NCBI GenBank assembly: GCA_949825025.1
Contig: OX463783.1
Coordinates: 11,381,628-11,445,627 of the forward strand
DNA from: Siphlonurus alternatus
Lineage: Eukaryota; Arthropoda; Insecta; Ephemeroptera; Siphlonuridae
DNA: 64,000 bases
Direction of reading: 5' to 3'
Positions 1 through 12,224 of the stretch are shown piece after piece. Both the position numbers and the translations under genes were made by a program. Under the pieces are notes generated by a model, which worked only from the letters and a program-made list of their open reading frames with translations, ran no database searches and was not told where the DNA came from. Each line of letters begins with the position of its first letter. Position 1 is the stretch's first letter.

Positions 1-957
1 TGCAATTTAGCATAGAATGTTTAGTTAATTTTCATTCTGATTTTTTTTACTGTGAATATAAATTATATATCGACTTTCCTTCAAAAAATATGACACCATG
101 ACAGTGACAAGCTTCTGACATTTACTTCTTAATTAAATAGTATTTAATTGAACAATTAAGTTACCATTAAGAAAATAATATCACATCTTTTATACTTTTA
201 ATACATCAAAAGACTTTTACAAAGTTGACTTTGTAAACATAAGAGTCCTTTGACAGCAAACTTGGTTATACGATATCTTTTTCAAAGTGATATTAATTTA
301 ATAACTTTTTATTTATAATTAATGATATGAAAAAATAGCCCACTGTAGTTCTTTATAAATTAGTATAAGGTATAATGTAACTTGAGAGTCTGTGTGTCTT
401 GCTATAAGTAGAAAAAAAAAGTCTACCATGAATAGGTTTTGGCGTCAACGTTAGCTTGGTATAAAAAAGTAAACTATGGGTTTATGTGTACCGAGTCATT
501 AACAAAGATGAAATTCTAGAATATTACGTCTTATAATTGAATTATATAGGTGTGGCCTTATTATAAAAATAGAAAAAAAACATAAAGCTTAAAAAGGACG
601 ATGCTTTAGTTTTAAAAGTATTTGCTTTTTCCTCCACTGACAATGAGTTTAATAATTATCGTCTCTTTTTGACTCCACACATTGTATTTTAGAAGCAATT
701 TGATTGGCTAACTGTTCTAATTATTTGTATGGTTCATTTTCTGAACTTTTCCGAAGATTGACGAAAATAATCGAGTATTGATTAAAGTGCATCAATCCAG
801 GACATCCTCTGTTGTATTTGTACACCTTGAACGTTTTTCCTGATTTGTTAAAACTGACGCTCAAGAGACAAAAGAGATGCAGATTTACAATTTAAATAAC
901 AGAGAAGTAAGAAGAGCAGCAAAATTTGTTTTATTTCTCCTGTGTAACAATGCCCAC

Positions 958-1205
958 AAACCAAGGATGCTGTATACTATGGATAAGTGGGGGCACTGCA
1001 GTCGTCAGTGAGGCAAGGTCATGAGGAGGAAGTGGGTGGTAGAACAATAGGATACCCGCCATCTTACCATGGTCTGTGAAGCCATAAACAATACAAAATA
1101 TTGCGCTCGGCGGCCATGATACCATGGTTTTTTGCCTCAGCAGCTATAATGCTATTGGTATAGCCCTATATAGCCTATCCATAGTAGAAGATCCTTGCCA
1201 CAAAC
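958..1205. mobile_element. Inverted-repeat element, CAAGGAT ends
   Basis: CAAGGATGCTGTATACTATG at the left and, inverted, CAAGGATCTTCTACTATGG at the right. No coding potential; probably a decayed non-autonomous transposon. Confidence 0.5.
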
Positions 1206-1988
1206 AGAGAAGGAGTAACATTCTTGCTGTTCTGAAGTGTACTTGACTGACAGTGATGTAAAATTTCCTTTGATACTCCTTTGATATATAGAGGCGACCC
1301 GCAGAGTTATTTAATAAGTTGATACTTGGAAGCAGGTAATTTACTGAAATTATGTTATATCTACTTGGAGTTTCTATACTAATTAAGTTCCATATTTAAC
1401 TTGGGTTTCATCGGAAACACTCGGGTGTCCTTCGACTCGACTCAGTGAATTTCTTCGTTACAAACAACGCACCAATGACAAAAAACGTTACAAACACGAC
1501 GAAAACCAAGTTAAATGTGAACCAGAGTATATAATGACAAATATTAAACGAAAAAATACATTATTATATTTCTTCCAAGCATGTTTTTTCTTTATTGCTA
1601 ATAAATGGATAAGTGATCCAGGCACCTTTTTTTTAACAGTCCATTGTTTTATATTGTATGTATGTTATGATATTATTAATTGAAAAATTTCGAAGTTATA
1701 TAAACACAATTAACAAGCAAACTCATCACAAATTTTTTTGAAGTTTTTTAAAGTTTAAATGTCTTACAAAAAGTCATGACGTCATTAGCAAGACTTAAAA
1801 TTTCAAGTTATAAAAAAAGTTACTTAGCAAGAAGAAGACTCTATTAAAATTTAATGAGGAGTCTTTAAGACTCAATGGCAATTTAGCTACATTGTTTAAA
1901 CTCAAGAAACTTTTCTTAACAATGAAAGTAGAAAAAAAATCTTAAAATTATATACACATGCAATTTGTAAAATATATATAGCTTGCCA

Positions 1989-2408
1989 TTAAGGGCATTG
2001 GGTGTAGCACCGGTAGTTGGCAACACTGACGTATCTTCACCATGTTAATTTTTGATCATTGCTCCTCGGAGTAATTTTTATGCTAGAGCCAAGCTGATTG
2101 CTGTAGTATCAAGATAATTAGTAGCCCAAGTGCACAATTTGGCTAAATAAAGCCTGATTTAAAGAAAAGTATTTTTTTTTTATATTTTAGAAAAATGCAT
2201 GTAAATTTAAAAAATTACTAAAAAATACTTTTCTTTAAATCAGGCTTTATTTAGCCAAATTGTGCACTTGGGCTACTAATTATCTTGATACTACAGCAAT
2301 CAGCTTGGCTCTAGCATAAAAATTACTCCGAGGAGCAATGATCAAAAATTAACATGGTGAAGATACGTCAGTGTTGCCAACTACCGGTGCTACACCCAAT
2401 GCCCTTAA
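1989..2408. mobile_element. Palindromic element family GGGCATTGGGTG, copy 1
   Basis: About 420 bp, nearly two perfect inverted arms from GGGCATTGGGTGTAGCACCG to the mirrored end, flanked by TTAA on both sides. No ORF. A second copy is at 15549. The TTAA flanks suggest mobilisation by a TTAA-targeting transposase such as piggyBac (inference). Confidence 0.8.
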
Positions 2409-2528
2409 CCAAAGCAGCAAGCTCGACTTTAAGTTTCCTTGATTCTTAAAATGTTGTCAATTTACACCATTTCTTAATTTTGACTTGATTTTCAATTTCA
2501 TTGTAGAAGTATATTTTTCACTAGCTAG

Positions 2529-2730
2529 GAGTATTTGCCACTACCACCAAGATCTGCACCGACGGCGGTTCCAGGCAGGCTCACGCCCAGACCCTTCAGC
2601 GCTCACCGTCGCGACCTTCCTACTAACCGCGGGGGCTTTGCAGAGAGCATGAACCAAAGCCACCCGCTTTTCTGCCACCGGCGGCCTGGTATAGGCACAA
2701 CGCTTCCAGACATCCATTTTCAGGGCTAGT
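2529..2730 (-). pseudogene. 28S rRNA gene fragment
   Basis: On the minus strand this reads ACTAGCCCTGAAAATGGATG ... GTGCAGATCTTGGTGGTAG ... GGCAAATACTC, matching the order of a conserved segment of animal 28S rRNA as I remember it. Similarity starts and stops abruptly, is only about 200 bp long, and carries many substitutions, so this is a dispersed rDNA fragment rather than a working gene. The forward strand shows a 64-codon frame over it that is not a gene. Confidence 0.8.
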
Positions 2731-4713
2731 ACCCTCGAGATGTTGGAAATTTATCCTCTTTGAGTTTAATAAGTCTTTCACGGAATTGTAAACTCATATA
2801 CCATACAAATTTTGAAGTGGGTATCATATTGTCTTAATATTGTAAAATTTGAAGTGGGAGTTCAAAATGGAGCCTATGAATGAAGCTTATGAACAAAAAT
2901 TGGAAATTAAACTTCTGTGAAAAAGAGAAAAATTTAATTTTTATTTTCATTCCTTCTTAATTAATTGTATAAATTTAATATTCCCTGAATATTGTGTCAG
3001 TATCTGAACTATATCGTTAACGATAATTATTTTAATTTGTTTATAAACAAATCATGAAACAATATGATTTTTTATTTGTTTTTATTTATTTCTTTCACCA
3101 ATTATATGTACATATTAACATATTACAAAAATAAAGATATAAAAAGGAAAAAATTGTGAAATGGGTTATTTTACAAGGCACTATATACGAAGCACCAGAA
3201 CACATAAAGTGGTAAAATAAACTTTTACTAAATAGTACATAAAATTTTTTGAAAAGAAAAGAAAAACAAAACATGTCATTATATAAAACAAATTATTTTG
3301 ATTCGAGATACTCCCCCCCCCCTTCTCCCTCGGATTCGTAGTAGCTTTAGGGCAAATACAAAATACTACATTATAGTACATACTACAGTACAGAATAAAA
3401 AATTGTTGTAATATGTATAAATTTTTTTAATAATGTATAAATATTTCCAAAAACAATATGATAATAAAAACTTCAACAACAAACCAATTACTAAAATTTC
3501 GCTCAAGGGGGCTTGAAATTATATGTATCCCTCTCATTGTTTAGCATTATTAACTTGAAATATTTACATTGTTAATTATATAATGCATAGAGAAATATAC
3601 AGAAAAATGTTTTCATCATGTTTTTTAACGTTTTTAATAATCCCGTAAACAAATGTTTTAAAATTATAATTTCTTGTTTATCGTTTTTTAAAATAAAAGT
3701 TAAAAAACATTTACATTGCAAATTTTGTATTTTCATTACTTTAGTTATTTTTATATATTTTTTTTAATTGTATAAATTTTAATTAAATTTTATATTCATG
3801 TTTTCATAAGGAAAATGAATGTAAATATTTGTAGCTGAGTATATATGCATGAATATTCAGAATTAATATTTAAGTTTTAAAACTGGGCTATAATAATTAA
3901 TGTGCAAAAAAATATTGGTGTAGTGTGTATGTATATGTAGTATTATGTAGTATGTATAAAAATATGTATAACGGGAACAGGATAATAACATAAACACGTA
4001 ACAACTGATAGTAAATCCATATCCAGTGGCTTTAAAAAAAACTGCTAGTAAATTTTAAAGTACTATTAACACTTTGTTTGATGGAAAGAAAAATTCCCTT
4101 ACGTCACTAACGTCATTGGCATCCATTGTGGGAAAATTATGAAGACGACAAGTGTACAGTAAATAAGATATTTTTCTGTCTTGAAATTATGAAAGCAATG
4201 TGAACATTATGTTGCTATACACTTCTGAAGGGCACAAATGTTACCCTGTATATTTTTGAGAGGATTGAAAAGAGCACTTACATAGTCAAGCGCTCTTTAA
4301 AAAAAAGGCTCACCATGCCTTTATATCGATAGAGTATTTTGTTGTAAAAGTTTTGAGGAAAGGGAGAGTATATATAAGTGGAGGGGATTTTTGGTTGATC
4401 ACACAATAAAAGATAGTAGGATTTGAGACAGAAATTACATTGCCTCTAAAAATTACAGTCTAAAAAGCGAAAGTTAACGCCTGAAAATTTGCTGAAAATG
4501 ACACATTTCTACTTTCGCTTGCTGGCAAAATAAAAGCGAAACTGCGTAATCTACGTCATTTCCAAAAATTTTCACATATAAACCCTTGTTTGCTTGTTTA
4601 ACCGGCTGTACTGAATGGCGTAGTGGTAAATTTTACTCTGCATTAAAAATAGAAAAGGAGTAATGTTCGTGGTGTCCAGAGGTGTACAGTTTGGTCCACG
4701 ATAGTTCACTCAC

Positions 4714-4817
4714 CTGACGTTGTTGTGGCGCTGCACGTACATGTCGTGGAACCTGGTCTGTTTGTTGGACATCTCCTGGCATGCGTCTGCCATCTTCAGC
4801 ATGATGCTGCGTTTCAC
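4714..4817 (-). CDS. Ac76E: Adenylate cyclase type 2-like, exon entering the C1 catalytic domain
   Basis: A 104 bp exon after an ACCTCTCTGTCACCAG acceptor, with donor GTCAG|GTGAGT. It encodes 34 residues plus two bases of a Ser codon: VKRSIMLKMADACQEM, then RFHDMYVQRHNNV. The latter is the FHxxYVxRHxNVS motif that opens C1a and directly precedes the ILFADI strand with the first metal-binding aspartate. That strand would start the next exon, which is not in the window, so the gene is cut by the left edge. Phase 0 at the acceptor matches the exon at 39388, implying a 34.6 kb intron. A recurring transposon-end motif starts about 15 bp beyond the donor. Confidence 0.9.
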
Positions 4818-6067
4818 CTGGTGACAGAGAGGTAACAGGTGGATTAGAATGGAGACGACTTTTTTAAAAGTTAACAAGGAGGGAAGCAGCAACTTTTAGT
4901 TTTTAGATTTTCTTTGAAGCTTAATTGAAGCTCGAGACGGGATAAATTATAAGGGAAGTAAAGGGTGTTGGCCACGGTTTGGCCTCCCAGCAGAAGATGA
5001 GGTGAGACTGAGTAAACCGTGGAAAACCTCAATCAGGAAGGACACCTCTACTTTTTATTAATGGTTGTCTGTTAATATAAAAAAAAATCGAGTTAATATT
5101 AAGAATGAAAATGATTTTGCAATATGGGCGATTTTGCTATCTATTTTCGCTGATAATGATCTTTAGTGAAAATTAATTTTTATGTCTTTTTGATCCCGGA
5201 AGAATGAAATATATTATATTTATTTTAAAAAAAGCAAGAGTTTAGCTCCGAACCTCAAATATTAGCAAAAAATAGGAGCTATTCACAAAACAACTGACAG
5301 TGTACTTTATTTACTTTAGCGTATATTTTAGCCTGAGAAAAAGTAATATTATAATTATTATTAAACTGGTACTAACAAATTTGGAGCTAAAATGTATGTT
5401 GTGAATTAGCACGTAGTTATAAGCAAATGCAGCTTCTTTGGCGTTATAAAAATCACAGTTCATAATAATTTTTAATTGGGTTAATAAATACATTGTTTAC
5501 AGAGTTTGGAGGGAAAATATTAATAAATAGGATTGACAAAATTTCAATATTTTGGTACATGTGAAAGACGAAAGACAAAAAACAAAACAAAAAGACACAT
5601 TCATCTAAATTCAAACAAGAAAGCTATATTTATTTTAATTTTTTTATAAACTAATTATTTTCTATTCTTAATAAGAATAATTAAAATTCTTACTTACAAT
5701 GCTTAATAAAATAAAAAAATAAAATTCAGCAACTTTAGACGTAAATATAATCGCATTAAATGTGATGCTTTCTGTCAAGTTTCTGTGTCACTCACCCCTT
5801 TCGTACTTCTGCCAAGTTGAATTGAGTTATGTCAAGTCAGTGAAGTGAAGCAAAAAGGAGAGCAGAAAATCATAAACGAGATACAAGCTCGAAAATTTTA
5901 TAACCATTTTCTTTCAAGATTTAGAAATGTTCTTTTGGGTGTTCATAATTATTTGTCTTATAAGATAATTTAAATATTTCAATATAACCAGAGAATACAA
6001 GGTATACATTTCTATTTTTTGGTTATAACAGAGAAAAAAAAAAAACAAGAAAAATAATTAGTTTATA

Positions 6068-6391
6068 ATGGAGTATCGTCCTCAATTTTTTTTTTATTTC
6101 AGAAATGGATAGAGGGTGCAAAGTTATGCTACCCTGATTTTTTTCAGATTTTTTTGAGACCTTGAACTATTTTTAAAAAATTATTGAAAGTCCTTTTTGT
6201 GACGTCACGCGGCGGCAAGTCTTATCTTTTTCTTAAGGAGCGGCGTCTCGTGACGTCACGACAAGAACTTTCAATAATTTTTTAAAAATAGTTCCCGGGC
6301 TCTAAAAAATCTGAAAAAAATCAGGGTAGCATAACTTTGCACCCTCTATCCATTTTTGGAAAAAAAAAAAAAATTGAGGACAATACTCTAT
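6068..6391. mobile_element. GGATAGAGGGTGCAAA palindromic element
   Basis: Long inverted arms with AATGGATAGAGGGTGCAAAG near each end and a centre holding two TGACGTCA palindromes. The outer ends are of the ATGGAGTAT type. Best preserved of the family's seven larger copies here. Confidence 0.8.
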
Positions 6392-8655
6392 TATTATTAG
6401 AGAGCTTTCATCTTTAATCCAGTAAAATACCTCGGTTATTATTCATGTTATCATAGAAAAAAAAAAGTCCCCTTACTTTTCTCTGTTGCTATTTTCAATG
6501 TTTTGTTAGATATGATCAAATTGCAGAAATGAAATTAATATATAAAAGGACTTAAAAATCTTGTTCATAATTCATAAGTTTATATTATTTTCAAAACTTG
6601 ACATCATGAAGTTTCAAGCCAATTGAGGTTTATAGTGTAGTGAAACTATATTAATTAGTAAAGTTATGCAATGCTAATATGGTTAAGGCTATTTAGTAGA
6701 ATAATTAATTACAATTCTGACATTTCCTTCAGATAGACTCTAGATATATCAAACTATAAATTGACCACAGCATGACGTCACTTGAAATTCCGATGGTTCT
6801 GACTAAACCAGACATGTCAATTTACTGTATGCTTGATTATGTAGCTTGTTCGCTCCTTCACTTAGGTCGGAAATATGTGAGAAGATAGGAAATTAGTTTG
6901 TAGTCTAATACAGTTAATATTCAATATAAGTCTTCTATGAACGATATTATCCTTAATAGAAAATGAACGTTTCTATAGTATATCAAGTATAACTTATTAT
7001 ATACTACAAACGTTCCAACTATGTGTGCTAATAGCTTTGCTTGCTTTCAATTCACAAAAGATCCTTTGACTTAAAGTTAAATCCAGTACATTCTAAAATA
7101 CAATTTAATATATATACAAAGATAACTTTTCCAATAAAGTTTATAATTTGTCAAATACTAACATTAATATTAAATTAGTAGTTTCAACCCTAGTTGAAAA
7201 TTTACGTTTTCAACTCATCCTTTACACGTCTAAACCTAATTTTTTTACCTTTAAAACATATCTTATTTCTACTTCGCTCAAATTGATGATGAAATGCAGA
7301 TAATATTTCTATAACATTGTTTGCTCAAATTTCTTTTTTTTACCCTCTTTTTTCCACAAAATGGTGCTAAATAGGAGGGAATTAGACGAGAATAGAACTT
7401 AATAGCGAAAAAAAGTTGAAATTTATTCCAACTCGGGAAGCTATTTATGAAAGCATCTTCAACTACAGAACACCCTTTTCAAAATTCACGCTGATTGGCC
7501 AAACTCTTCGCGCGCTTTTTTTGGGAGAATTTAAAAAGTACGAGAAACAACTTGATTTTACGAACAGTTAATATAACTATTAAAACATGTAGCAAATAGT
7601 AATTAATGATATGTACATCTAAACTATTTCTAATGCAATTCGCAGCTAATAAGTTATACTTAGAATTCAAATTTTAATATTTAAAATATACTCGATATTT
7701 ATGAAAATAATGACTGATATGCTATGCTATAATAATGCAATTAGCGCATTAATAATATAGGATTGTCTTTTCGTTTTACATTGTTATATAGAATCATAGG
7801 CTATTGACCTTAATGTCAGTACTGTTATACTTTTAAAAAAAATAAAATATAGGAAATATTTGTATGGAAAAAAAATAAGCATATAGTATCAAAAGCTGGT
7901 AAAGAGATCGATATATATATATGATATAATTTATTTTTAGTGGGCTTAAAAGGGGATGAATAAGAATTTCATGATTCAAGCTTGGGTTGAAGGAGGAAAA
8001 GATTAAAAATTTATATAAATATGGAAAATTATACAACATATATTTTAATTCTTTATGTATCGTGCATGTATACAATAATTAATATGAATAAACTTGGAAA
8101 CCTGCATGTAACTTTTATTATATATTTGGTTAGAAGTCATCGAGTTAAGTTTGACACATTTTTTCACATACATATTTTTTATACCATATTATACAAAACT
8201 TAAACTATAAATTAAGTTGCAGAAGGGGAAAAAAAAACAAAGTATAATGGACCAATTTTATATTTTTGCTGCAGTGTGTATTTTCTAATCATCGACATCT
8301 CGAATTTTTTCTTATTTTTTTAATTCTATAACACCTTCAAAGTATAGTGTAAAAAAGATGTGACGTCTACGTCATGGAACTTTTAATACTTAACATGCAA
8401 TCCTAGGTAAACTTTTGCCTGCATGATTACGACGTCACATGCAGCCACTCTGAAATTAAGTTCGAGCATATGCTTTCATAAATAGCACTCGGGAATGTTT
8501 ATAAATTATATTCGTGATTAATTTTTGCCTTAAAATTTTGCAATATTATTTCATAATACATATTTCTTACAGTATATAAGACTAAAATTAGGTTTTATAA
8601 AGATTTTTTTCATTTAAAATAATTACAACAATAAAAAAACTTTGCATTACTTATA

Positions 8656-8985
8656 ATCCAAATGGACAAACTACATGAACTTTTTTTACTGCAGATGTAA
8701 ATAGAGGGTCTGAGCTGAGTTTTTACAGCTTTTATAGAGCCATAAATAATATTAAAAGTATACAGAGAGAGACGTCAATAATAATATGATAAGGTTAAAA
8801 AAAGGGCGTGGGTTCAAAGACTTCAAACTTGAGCTTATAATTACTTTTTATCAATACTTCTTAATTGGACTCTAAATAATCTGAAAAAAAAAAAAAAAAA
8901 TCAAAGTAGTAAAGTTACCCTCTGTTTATTTCTGCAGTAACATTTTTTCATGTAGGTTGTGCATTAAAACATTTTATCGAAGTTT
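8656..8985. mobile_element. GGATAGAGGGTGCAAA family, old copy
   Basis: Degraded arms: AATAGAGGGTC at the left and TACCCTCTGTTTATTTCTGC at the right, with outer ends of the ATGGACAAACTACATGAA type. Confidence 0.55.
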
Positions 8986-9398
8986 GCCATTTTATCAATT
9001 AAAATTAATTATAAAAAAGATACAATTTACAAAAGAAAAATTGTTTTTACATACAAATTTTCAAAGCATTAAATCTGTAAATAAATAAACAAAGTCAAGT
9101 ATTAAAATTTCCTTGTGTTCTCTAAACATATATTTAATCAAATTTGACGATTTGAATAATGCACTTACAAACAATTCTACATTTTTACTTAATTAAATTC
9201 ATTCTAAAAACACTTAAAACAAATTAACATTTATATAAAAATACCCTTATTTAAACAATTAAAACTTTTATTAAACATAAAAACAGTAGTCCCACATGTA
9301 ATAAAACAACAGTTTTCACGGCAAATTACGATCTCTCTGTTTACTAAATTAGTCTGCAAGAATAACTTTTGTGGTAACATTGTTGTTTATTTTGTCAG

Positions 9399-9487
9399 CA
9401 AGTTTGTTAGATCGTCACACGGAAGCTGTGCTGAGTGAAATATTCAGAGGCTGTTTGGAGTTTATCAGAGAGAAATACGACGACCAG
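9399..9487 (+). CDS. Candidate orphan internal exon
   Basis: An 89 bp stretch between a good acceptor (TGTTTATTTTGTCAG) and a good donor (GACCAG|GTACGAG). Only one frame is open; it encodes 29 residues after two split-codon bases, including RHTEAVLSEIFRGCL and FIREKYDDQ, which looks like an amphipathic helix rather than random AT-rich translation. Base composition is richer than the flanks. I do not recognise the protein. It lies opposite the cyclase, 1.3 kb left of the peptide array, so it could belong to another nested gene or be a processed or captured exon. Confidence 0.4.
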
Positions 9488-9559
9488 GTACGAGGAAAGT
9501 GTTAAATAAACCAGGGACACTTCCACGTAATTAGGTGTACAAGAAAATTAGACACTATA

Positions 9560-9851
9560 GAGAAAAGATTGCGATGACGTCATACCCCTGGCAAATAGGC
9601 AGCGCTGAGGTGGGCAAGAATGCACGGACAAGTTTAAATACTTTAAGAATACACGATAGAACTCATAACAAAAATCTCACCGGAAAAAAAACTGTTAAAA
9701 GTATTTTTTATGTATATTTTTTTTTACATTTTGCCTATGTTCTTCATACAATCTGCCCTCCTACTTTCTGTTTTTCCTCCTTCCTTTGCAGCGAGTAGAT
9801 ATAGGGACTACCCCTCCCGCGCCTCACGTAAACATAATCAGCAATCAGCTC
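9560..9851. mobile_element. TATA-flanked element, copy 1
   Basis: 292 bp between two TATA tetranucleotides (9556-9559 and 9852-9855). Ends GAGAAAAGATTGCG and inverted GAGCTGATTGCTG. Contains AGAATGCACGGAC and a poly-T block shared with the 19734 copy. An 87-codon open frame overlaps it, but its position does not match an open frame in the other copy. Confidence 0.65.
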
Positions 9852-10275
9852 TATACTATCAGTGTTAAAATTGTGAAGCCATCGAATAATATATGCAAAA
9901 TGAAGGAATTAAGTATTTTTTAACTGTTTATATCGGAACATTCATAATTAGTTAAAAGTTTGTAATTTTTGTCATGGGTGCATGCATGGTCTTATAATTA
10001 CGGCCTATTCTTAAAACGAAACAAGAAGTATAGAAATAATATTTGTTATGTAAGAGTTTGTGGAATTCATTACCACTGGACCTTAAAATAGTATTTTTTA
10101 AAGTATAATATAATAGTAGTGAATAGTATTACACAAAATTAAAGGCATACACATTCTGAGTTTGTAAATAAAACAAATGTAAAATTATAAGCTTTATTAT
10201 TAGTTATTTTTATTCTATGGCGTTTTGCTATTTTCATTAATTAATTAATTAATTAATAATTGTTTATTTTCTTAG

Positions 10276-10377
10276 TATTGTGTTTACAAGGGTTCACTAC
10301 AAATCCGGGAAGTGAAATGTTCTTATTGGACTGTTTGTGAATATCCTGCCTCTGATTTGCTATTTATGTACTCATGA
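10276..10377 (+). CDS. Candidate terminal exon of an unassigned gene
   Basis: After the acceptor TTTATTTTCTTAG, 33 codons are open in phase 0 before TGA (YCVYKGSLQI..., Cys-containing), with AATAAA at 10387-10392. The phase fits the donor of the 9399-9487 candidate exon. Support is weak: the frame is short and I recognise no family. Confidence 0.2.
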   Translation, partial: YCVYKGSLQIREVKCSYWTVCEYPASDLLFMYS

Positions 10378-11289
10378 GGGAAATATAATAAAACAAAAAT
10401 AAAATAAATGAGAGAACGAGATATAAAAGAGATTGAGAGAATAAGTATGTAAAAAAAAAAATAGAAATACAGCTATTTTTTGATAAGAGCTATTTTCCTA
10501 TCTATGTTCTTTGAAAGTGACCTTTATTGCATGCAAATATCAAAAGTTTCGCTTTCCATCTGATACTTTCAATTATTTCAATAATCAATTCATTTTCGCC
10601 ATGGTAATACAAAGAAAATTTGTCAGAAAAGGTTCCAACATATCTTAATTAATTAATTGAGTTTCATTGATTGGAATAGTTCAACTAATTAAGTAATATA
10701 AAGAAAATCGTATGGCACAACAAAGCTCAAAAAGGTAACTATACTACAAACTATAATACTATAAACAAAGAGGATTAATAAAATATAATATTTTATTAAT
10801 ATAATAATTATATATGAGTGACATTTATTTTGTTATGTAATTAATAATAATTACTCATTAAGCTGATGTATAGAATATTTTTATTCAATTAGTGTCATCG
10901 TGTTACATAATTATAAATTCAACTTGATGTTCAATAAATTTTAATAATTATTGACAGCACTTTTTCCCATCATAATATATTTATGTATAAGCACATAATT
11001 AATATGATAATTACATTTATCCATAAAATTTTCTCTTTTTTAAGGAAAATTTGTAAATTGAAAAACAATTTTGAGCAAAAATTACAAATCCTATATAATT
11101 GTTGATATATTACCAGTTTGTTTTTGCTATAGTGAAAGAATAAAATTATAAAAATTACATATGAATTATAATTTTAATAAGAAATTGCAAGGGTATGTAA
11201 ATAACTCAAATGCATGTTTAATTATGTAATATAAATATAATATATTATATGTTACTAAGATTTTAGTTATATAATAATTTTTGTACGTG

Positions 11290-11395
11290 TGTATTTTAAC
11301 TAAGAATTTGTATGAACTATTGTATTCTTTATAATCGGATTACCTAACCTGTAGTCTGTTTTTCTGAATAAATAGATAAATAATAAACAAATTGC
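11290..11395 (+). mobile_element. Possible LINE 3' tail in unit A
   Basis: TGTAGTCTGTTTTTCTGAAT then AAATAGATAAATAATAAAC, interrupting sequence that is continuous in unit B (near 14650). Confidence 0.35.
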
Positions 11396-11548
11396 GAACG
11401 TATTAAATAATTCTATAATATAGATTTAATAACCTTATAAGTAAAAACCTTACGTTTTATAAATTTAAAAAAAAACTGTTAGGGTTTAATATCATATAAT
11501 TATCATATTAACTCTATAGCAGTGTGTGTTATAAATTAATTTCTTGGT

Positions 11549-11587
11549 CACGTGGTGACGGTCACGTGATGTAAACAAACCGGTCTA
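11549..11587 (+). promoter_or_regulatory. Double E-box plus forkhead-type module, unit A
   Basis: Two CACGTG palindromes (11549-11554 and 11563-11568) are followed by GTAAACA (11571-11577, the forkhead core) and ACCGGT. The module is about 600 bp upstream of the copy 1 TATA box and is conserved in unit B. Binding by bHLH or forkhead factors is inference from the motifs. Confidence 0.45.
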
Positions 11588-12106
11588 ACAAGGTCACTAA
11601 CCTACCACAACATGAGGAAAATTGGAGTTGGGATTTCCAAGTAAAAGTTTAAGAAACCATGTAAGCGAGTTTATGATTTTTTTTACGAGTATAATAATAT
11701 CAATGTTTCTCACGGAAAAATGTTTCTTTCAAATAAGTGTGCAACAAAATCTTTCTGTAAAAATATGATTTTATGTACTTTAAAAACTTATTCAATAATT
11801 GCCTTAATTTAATTTACAGCATTATTAACTTATTAATATAATAGGTCTAGTGTCTTTTTATCATTATCAATTATCTGTATCTTTATACAGACAAAAAAAT
11901 CTTACGAGAGTATCTCACGAAAACAGTTTTAAATCATTTTATATTAACTAATTATTTTTGAAACTGCAACTTCACATGGAGATTTTTAATTTATTCGAAT
12001 CTTTTATTTTTTTTTATCTTTAAAATATAAATTTAAAAAATTGAAATATATTAATAAAGTTGTCCAGATAAAATTATTCGAAAGCTCCCTTTTATTTATT
12101 TTTTAT

Positions 12107-12150
12107 CTCTCGACCGGTTTTACTTGCAAGGTGGGAGGCCTGTATATAAG
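12107..12150 (+). promoter_or_regulatory. Core promoter of peptide copy 1
   Basis: CTCGACCGGTTTTACTTGC, a GGTGGGAGG block, then TATATAAG at 12143-12150, 82 bp before the ATG. The same order and spacing recur before copies 2 and 3, which is the main evidence that it is functional. Confidence 0.7.
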
Positions 12151-12224
12151 CAAGGAACTTCGAAGAATAGTACCACAACAATCCAATATTAGTTCAAGAA
12201 ACCCCGCAGCTGATCATCCCAACA

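Larger units (their letters stand above)
1..4713 (-). other. Adenylate cyclase intron, left edge (truncated)
   Basis: Intron following the 4714-4817 exon. I searched it for the ILFADI-containing next exon and did not find it. It contains two inverted-repeat elements, a 28S rDNA fragment (2529-2730) and AT-rich filler (2.74-4.6 kb). Confidence 0.7.

Noticed and set aside
2535..2729. 64-codon open frame, GC-rich
   Set aside because: Antisense to the 28S rRNA fragment.
1..4700. Search for the next cyclase exon (ILFADI strand) on the minus strand
   Set aside because: No matching sequence found; the exon must be beyond the left edge.
9535..9798. 87-codon plus-strand open frame
   Set aside because: Mostly within the TATA-flanked transposon; I find no matching frame in its relative at 19734.
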